A stretch of DNA of 7,968 nt from JAAYLU01 sp964458805 (GTDB lineage: Bacteria > Synergistota > Synergistia > Synergistales > Aminobacteriaceae), in NCBI GenBank assembly GCA_964458805.1, contig CAYWKH010000095.1, forward strand, positions 1 through 7,968, written 5' to 3'. Below are positions 5,987-7,968 of the stretch, piece after piece (position 1 is the first letter of the stretch; the number at the start of each line of letters is the position of its first letter). The translations under genes and the position numbers were made by a program. The notes beneath the pieces were generated by a model. It did not search any database and had not been told where the DNA came from. It was given only the letters and a program-made list of their open reading frames with translations.

Positions 5987-7180
5987 CTAGCCTGCGGCCG
6001 GGACCGGTGCTTTGATCTCGCGCTCTTTTATCTTCTTCTCGTCCTTCCAGTCCTTGGGCGACTTTACGGAGGTCTCCGTGATCAGGATCTTCTCGCCGTC
6101 GGAGGACACGCCGGAGAGCACGTAGTTCGCCTTGTCGGTGGCCTCCTTCAGGACTGTCTCCATGCCCAGCGCCGAGTCGTACAGCACCACGGAGAACCTG
6201 AAGCCGTACGAGCGGCCAGGGAAGCGAGCCTCCTCGCGCACGTCGTCGATCCTGGTGAAGACCAGCCTCATCCCGTCCGAGAGCCACTCGGCGCTTCCGC
6301 TGAGGCACGCGAACTCGGCTACCTTCTCCATGCCCTCCGCATATACCTCCAGGAACAGGTCCGGCCTCATGCCGCCCCTCATAAGGGCGAGACGATCCTG
6401 GCCGGGGCTCCATATGATCTGCGGGTGCTCGGCGTCGCTGTCCAGCGGGATGAAGCTCATGAAGTTGCCGTCCTCGCCGAAGAACCATACGCCGGTCTCC
6501 TCCTCGGCAACCAGCTCGGACGTGTCTGGCCCGATGACCACCCAGTTGGCGATCCCGTTGTCGAGCCAGTCGGGGACGTCGTACACCTCGCACTCGATCG
6601 GCTCTCCGCCGAAGAGCAGCTCCCCGTCCTCGATCGTGTAGGCCTCGGTTCGAATGCCCTCGCCCTCGTGTTCATACTCCTCGTCCCCCGCCAGTCGCAA
6701 TGTGTCCTCCATGACCGCGGCGATCTGCGCGAATCGCTCAACCTCCTTGGCGGGGTATACCAGTATGAACGAGGCCCAACTCTCCTCGTCAACCCTGCCG
6801 AACTCGTGGAAGTAGCGCTCCTTCCCGCCCTTGCCGCCATCATCGCTGTAGACCAGCCTGTACCAGTCCTCGCCGCAACCGTCGGCGTCGGAGACCAGGT
6901 GAGAGACCTCCTCAAGCCTCGCGGCGTATATCTCTTCCCCTGTCTGCTCCAACACGTTGTGCCCCCCGGACAGGGTCAGCTCGTATCCACCTCGGGCGCT
7001 CATCCACACGCCGTCCCCGTTGTCCGGATTCTTCTCCTTGGTGTAAATGTCCGGGTACTGGACGGAGTAGCCGAACCTGCCGTTCTCGTAGTCGGCCCAC
7101 TGCTCCTCCGCGACCGCCGGGACTCCCGCCAGGAACGCCGCTATCAGCACCGCCGACAGGGCCAGAATGTGCCTCTTCAT
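5987..7180 (-). CDS. Secreted protein with a TolB-like beta-propeller C-terminal region
   Basis: A 397-residue protein. Residues 1-24 are a Sec signal peptide (MKRH, hydrophobic 5-20, AVA before the mature end), so it acts outside the cytoplasm. The N-terminal domain (about 27-163) has a NGRFGYSVQYP strand (33-43) and ends with SWASFILVYP (134-143) followed by a helix. This strand-helix plan is like small exported domains such as PsbP/DUF1795-type folds, but I cannot name it. The C-terminal part (about 180-370) has propeller-like blades with the WSPDG-type pattern of TolB/PD40 repeats: IIWSPGQDRLALMRG (255-269), AEWLSDGMRLVFTRI (297-311) and SGVSSDGEKILITET (356-370). The tail is lysine-rich (about 372-390). 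The start ATG 7180 has AAGGAG 11 nt upstream and yields a proper signal peptide; the frame is open to 7345, but that extension is not signal-like and overlaps the upstream gene. It ends 13 nt before the regulator gene, so it could supply the extracytoplasmic arm of whatever the regulator controls. Confidence 0.75.
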   Translation of the reverse strand: MKRHILALSAVLIAAFLAGVPAVAEEQWADYENGRFGYSVQYPDIYTKEKNPDNGDGVWMSARGGYELTLSGGHNVLEQTGEEIYAARLEEVSHLVSDADGCGEDWYRLVYSDDGGKGGKERYFHEFGRVDEESWASFILVYPAKEVERFAQIAAVMEDTLRLAGDEEYEHEGEGIRTEAYTIEDGELLFGGEPIECEVYDVPDWLDNGIANWVVIGPDTSELVAEEETGVWFFGEDGNFMSFIPLDSDAEHPQIIWSPGQDRLALMRGGMRPDLFLEVYAEGMEKVAEFACLSGSAEWLSDGMRLVFTRIDDVREEARFPGRSYGFRFSVVLYDSALGMETVLKEATDKANYVLSGVSSDGEKILITETSVKSPKDWKDEKKIKEREIKAPVPAAG

Positions 7181-7213
7181 ACCCTCGACAACTCCTTTTT
7201 TCTGTGCCAAAGC

Positions 7214-7234
7214 CTCCGCCGTCCCGCGGCGGGG
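7214..7234 (-). promoter_or_regulatory. Short hairpin in the gap before the propeller gene
   Basis: A 5-bp perfect stem (CCGCC/GGCGG), extendable to 7 bp with one G-U pair, encloses a 7-nt loop, just after the stop of the gene ending at 7239. It is followed on the minus strand by purine-rich sequence and not by a U-tract, so it is more likely an intercistronic mRNA structure than a terminator. Confidence 0.3.
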
Positions 7235-7238
7235 CCCC

Positions 7239-7968
7239 TTACCGACTCCCGGCCAGCTTCTTGATCGCCCTGTCCAGGGAGCGCGCCATCTTGTCGTCAA
7301 CCTCTCTCGTCTCCAGCTTGAGGTCAACACCTCCCTCGGCGTCAATACGCAGTTTCACGTTCTCGATCTCCAGGGTCGATCGAATCAGGCTTGTCAGTGA
7401 CGAGTCATCCATCGTGTCGATGATATCCTCCGTATCTACTCCCGCCTCCTCGAGGCTGGCCATGAAGCCCGGCGTCAGGCAGTTGATCAGGGTAGACCGG
7501 AGGGACTCCATGTCCAGCTTCGCGAGCAGAAGGGTGCCGGGGCCGCTGTCGCAGTCCTCGTCCCATGCTATGTCGGGGTCCGTCTCCAGCTCCTCGTCGT
7601 CGATGACCCCGGCCATCAGCACGCCCTTTCTCAGTCCTGCGAAGACCGGCACGGGATTCTCCTCCTGGTACTCCTCGTTCGGAGTGAAGAAGAGGTCCCA
7701 TCCTTTGCGCTTCACCCGCTCAAGCACCGGCGAGAGTCCTATCACCTTCTCGAAGAGAGGGGCCAGCGCCTTCATGCTCTTGGGATCTCCGGAGACGAAC
7801 GCATATCCGCCCGGTGCGTACTCCGTGCGGATAGCGCCATGTCCGCCGATCACCGCGCCGAAGAAGCGGACCGCGGAGGCCAGCTCGTCGAGGTCGATCC
7901 CCTCGGACTCGAGTCCCTCGATCAGCTCCTCCTCGTCCTCCTCGTCATCCGCGTCGACGAGCACCTTG
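7239..7968 (-). CDS. C-terminal part of a protein of unknown function (5' end outside window)
   Basis: The last 242 residues of an unrecognised protein; the frame is open to the window edge. A GTG at 7964 could serve as a start, but no ribosome site can be seen and no signal peptide follows, so the true start probably lies upstream. The visible part begins with a strongly acidic segment (DADDEEDEEELIEG, then ESEGIDLDEL). Alternating strand and helix elements follow, including GGYAFVSGD, a GTLLLAKLD strand preceding a helix, and a closing amphipathic strand pair (VKLRIDAEGGVDLKLETREVDD) before a basic C-terminal helix (AIKKLAGSR). The layout resembles large exported proteins of the DUF3352 kind, but I cannot assign it. 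Its TAA is 58 nt before the propeller gene, which probably belongs to the same transcript. Confidence 0.6.
   Translation of the reverse strand, partial: KVLVDADDEEDEEELIEGLESEGIDLDELASAVRFFGAVIGGHGAIRTEYAPGGYAFVSGDPKSMKALAPLFEKVIGLSPVLERVKRKGWDLFFTPNEEYQEENPVPVFAGLRKGVLMAGVIDDEELETDPDIAWDEDCDSGPGTLLLAKLDMESLRSTLINCLTPGFMASLEEAGVDTEDIIDTMDDSSLTSLIRSTLEIENVKLRIDAEGGVDLKLETREVDDKMARSLDRAIKKLAGSR

Noticed and set aside
5645..7264. A 539-codon plus-strand ORF opposite the propeller gene and the regulator's start
   Set aside because: It is antisense to two well-supported genes, has no ribosome site or recognisable domain, and its composition is what high-GC antisense frames give.
7926..7950. CTC/GTC triplet run that looks like a microsatellite
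   Set aside because: It encodes the acidic Asp/Glu segment of the partial gene, and the codons are not a strict repeat.
1..7968. Search for tRNA, rRNA, CRISPR repeats, insertion sequence ends or attachment sites
   Set aside because: None seen: no repeated spacer array, no transposase-like ORF, no terminal inverted repeats and no tRNA-like cloverleaf in the few gaps available.

Overview
The window is GC-rich and all eight complete or edge-cut genes upstream, plus the one downstream, lie on the minus strand. Read in transcription order (from high to low coordinates) it holds: the C-terminal part of an unrecognised protein (7239-7968, cut by the window edge); a predicted secreted protein with a TolB-like propeller C-terminus (5987-7180); an 832-residue MalT-type LuxR-family regulator (3475-5973); a 95-residue DUF2442-like protein (3121-3408); two adjacent, diverged DUF1036-like secreted proteins (2589-3098 and 2105-2575); a 60-residue protein with two membrane helices (1910-2092); and a small acidic secreted protein (1242-1808). 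A GC-rich hairpin at 1201-1228 closes this unit. After it, an AT-rich promoter-like patch (1133-1150) precedes the N-terminal third or less of a bacterial alpha-2-macroglobulin (1-1082, continuing outside the window).

The organism looks like a Gram-negative (diderm) bacterium: bacterial alpha-2-macroglobulins and many Sec-exported soluble proteins imply a periplasm. High GC, frequent AGG arginine and GGG glycine codons, strong AAGGAGG-type ribosome binding sites, TAG as the commonest stop codon (5 of 8 visible stops), and a large MalT-like regulator next to DUF1036 and DUF2442 genes would fit Synergistota. That assignment is an inference of low to moderate confidence; no taxonomic marker gene is present.

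The spacing (13, 66, 22, 13 and 12 nt between successive genes from 7180 to 1910, with stop codons fused to Shine-Dalgarno sequences at three junctions) suggests that the regulator is co-transcribed and in part translationally coupled with envelope or secreted proteins. The simplest reading is an envelope-facing operon with its own ATP-dependent regulator. Upstream comes a secreted propeller protein that could bind or monitor something outside the cytoplasm; downstream come DUF2442, two DUF1036 paralogs, a small membrane protein and a small secreted protein. The function of the set is unknown. The long overlapping plus-strand and alternative-frame ORFs are shadows produced by high GC and carry no recognisable domains. 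No RNA gene, mobile element, CRISPR array or intergenic stretch above 300 bases is present; the longest gap is 159 bases (1083-1241).
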